Shown: positions 4,990 through 6,443 of the stretch, piece after piece | Position numbering within the stretch: position 1 is the first letter of the stretch | How the letters are laid out: every line of letters starts with the position of its first letter | Source: Bacteroidota bacterium | GTDB lineage: Bacteria > Bacteroidota > Bacteroidia > B-17B0 > Aurantibacillaceae | Assembly (NCBI GenBank): GCA_947449125.1 | Contig: CANFQR010000087.1 | Coordinates: 1-6,443 of the forward strand | Length of the DNA: 6,443 nucleotides | Reading direction: 5' to 3' | Program-made: the position numbers and the translations under genes | The notes under the pieces: generated by a model | What the model was told of the DNA's origin: nothing | The model's input: only the letters and a program-made list of their open reading frames with translations | The model's database searches: none

Positions 4990-6443
4990 TTATTTTTTAA
5001 AAAATTTTTCTATATCAGCATTATTTAGTTCCATCATAATTGGTTTACCAGAAGCTGTGTAAAGAGGGTTTTCGCATTTCATGAGATGTTCTAAAATCAG
5101 CTGCATTTCTTGTTCCTCTAATTGCTTTCCGTATTTAACGCATGTGTTATAAGCAATGGCGCGACACAAATTATCGTGTTTTCCTACTTTTGTATCTATT
5201 GTATTTAATTTAAACGTTTCTAAAATGCCTTCAATCGTTTCAATAATTTTAAAATCTTTTAAATCGGCAGGAGTTCCATTAATAACAATGCTGTTTTTAC
5301 CAAACACCTCAAAATCAAATCCTAATAGTTTAAACTCTGCTATCAGTTCTTTAATTAATGAAAAATCATTAGCACTTAATTCCATTTGTTCAGGAAATAA
5401 TAATTGTTGCGAAGCAATTTTTTCTTCGGGTTTTGTATTTAAATAATGTTCGTAAACTATCCGCTCATGAGCCCTTTGCTGATCTACTACTAAAATGTTT
5501 TTGTTGTAAGGTGTTACAATGTATTTTTGATTTAACTGAAAAAAAGAAAAATTAATTGCTTCATTTTTTACCTCTTCTAAAAAAGTTTGTTGGGGATTTT
5601 CGTTCTCATCAATGGTATTTTCTGTGGTGCTTTTAAACCCTTCAAACATGGTTTCCCAATGTTGTTTATTTACTTTTTGAAGAGTGGTTTCTTGCGATGA
5701 GGAAGAAGAAGCGTTAAAGGGATTGTAATTTTGATTATAACTTACTTTTGGCTGAGTAATAAATTTGCTGTTTGATTGAGCGCTTAGGTTTACACTCATT
5801 TCAGAATCAAAATCGAGCGAAGGGCCAACATTTGCTTTACCTAAGGCACGTTTTATGGAACTTAACAACAACATATAAACCGATTTATCATCGGTAAATT
5901 TCACTTCTGTTTTTGTTGGATGAATATTAATATCTATATTTTTTGGATCCATTTCCAAAAACAAAAAATAACGCGGATGCGATTGGTAACCAATTAAATC
6001 TTTGTATGCTTCGTAAACGGCATGATTTAAAAATGGGTTTTTAACAAAGCGATTATTAACAAAAAAATATTGTTCTTTTTTTGTTTTAACAGCTGATTCA
6101 GGCAAACTAACGTAACCTTTTATTTTTACGAATGTTGTATCTTCATTTATTTGAACTAATTCTTTTTGAATATAACTGCCTATTAAAGATTTTATTCGAT
6201 GCATTAAATTTCCTTGAGGAATATTTAACACTTCATTACCGTTACTTTGAAATGTAAAATGAATATCTGTATGAGGTATAGCCAGTCGTTCTATTTCATC
6301 AATAATATGTTTCTGCTCAATCTGATCATTCTTTAAAAAATTTCGGCGGGCCGGAATATTAAAAAATAAATTTTTAACAACAAAATTTGAGCCAACAGCT
6401 GTTTGACATTCTATTTGCTCAATAAATTTTCCACCATCAATAG
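4990..6443 (-). CDS. mutL: DNA mismatch repair protein MutL, N-terminus outside window
   Basis: MutL links mismatch recognition by MutS to downstream repair steps in the cytosol. The window holds 483 residues; the frame stays open to the right edge, so roughly the first 130 residues, with the main GHL ATPase motifs, are missing. Numbering from the first full codon (6441), visible parts are VGSNFVVKNLFFNIPARRNFL (starting near 16), FVNNRFV (127-133) and NIDINIHPTKTEVKF (168-182) with the conserved ATPase Lys177. A low-complexity linker with five serines (about 205-290) leads to the C-terminal dimerisation domain. The metal motif DQHA(X)2E(X)4E appears as DQQRAHERIVYE (320-331), and the CPHGRP region appears as YTASGKP (461-467), so endonuclease ligands are partly lost. 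The Met at 6231 is internal, because MutL homology continues upstream of it. Two rhomboid genes follow with zero- and one-base gaps. Confidence 0.97.
   Translation of the reverse strand, partial: IDGGKFIEQIECQTAVGSNFVVKNLFFNIPARRNFLKNDQIEQKHIIDEIERLAIPHTDIHFTFQSNGNEVLNIPQGNLMHRIKSLIGSYIQKELVQINEDTTFVKIKGYVSLPESAVKTKKEQYFFVNNRFVKNPFLNHAVYEAYKDLIGYQSHPRYFLFLEMDPKNIDINIHPTKTEVKFTDDKSVYMLLLSSIKRALGKANVGPSLDFDSEMSVNLSAQSNSKFITQPKVSYNQNYNPFNASSSSSQETTLQKVNKQHWETMFEGFKSTTENTIDENENPQQTFLEEVKNEAINFSFFQLNQKYIVTPYNKNILVVDQQRAHERIVYEHYLNTKPEEKIASQQLLFPEQMELSANDFSLIKELIAEFKLLGFDFEVFGKNSIVINGTPADLKDFKIIETIEGILETFKLNTIDTKVGKHDNLCRAIAYNTCVKYGKQLEEQEMQLILEHLMKCENPLYTASGKPIMMELNNADIEKFFKK

Noticed and set aside
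5156..5446. 96-codon plus-strand open frame inside mutL
   Set aside because: It is antisense to the conserved MutL C-terminal domain and has no independent support.
6229..6231. Possible mutL start at this in-frame ATG (minus strand)
   Set aside because: The frame continues to the right edge and encodes conserved MutL sequence, including the FFNIPARR segment, so this Met is internal.
1..6443. CRISPR arrays, tRNA or rRNA genes, insertion sequences, long direct repeats
   Set aside because: Reading both strands showed no regularly spaced repeats, cloverleaf-like tRNA, transposase motifs or terminal inverted repeats; nearly all bases are in ordinary coding genes.

Overview
The window looks like a chromosomal segment from an AT-rich Bacteroidota (Flavobacteriia/Sphingobacteriia-like) bacterium. 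By eye it is about one-third G+C. Genes lack Shine-Dalgarno sequences and instead have A/T-rich leaders. A possible Bacteroidota-type promoter (TTTG ... TAnnTTT) precedes the second gene. A MutL gene is followed directly by two rhomboid genes, one of which carries a C-terminal domain typical of this phylum. I see no mobile element, CRISPR array, tRNA or rRNA.

Left half, + strand. Positions 1-308 hold the C-terminal 101 residues of a protein I do not recognise. After an 81-base gap comes a complete kdnA-type aminotransferase (390-1598), predicted to put the amino group on the 8-position of Kdo for lipopolysaccharide (Kdo8N). It ends at a strong intrinsic terminator (1616-1661). The next gene (to 2454) encodes a protein with a GNAT-like domain otherwise familiar from phage proteins. 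Its open frame begins with TTG inside the terminator and has no in-frame ATG near its N-terminus, so its start is uncertain. Then comes miaA (2496-3416), which prenylates A37 of UNN-reading tRNAs. It is probably co-transcribed with the gene before it.

Right half, - strand. A partial mutL enters from the right edge (6443 down to 4990). It is followed with no gap by a canonical rhomboid protease (4989-4252) and, after one base, by a second, divergent rhomboid with a C-terminal cytoplasmic tail (4250-3420). The three form an obvious operon. It converges on miaA with only three bases between the stop codons and no clear terminator.

These are mostly ordinary housekeeping and envelope genes, and I do not see an obvious new multi-gene system. 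The points most worth checking are the phage-like GNAT protein beside miaA and its odd start, the apparent loss of endonuclease metal ligands in MutL, the mutL-rhomboid-rhomboid coupling, and the kdnA gene with no kdnB partner in view.
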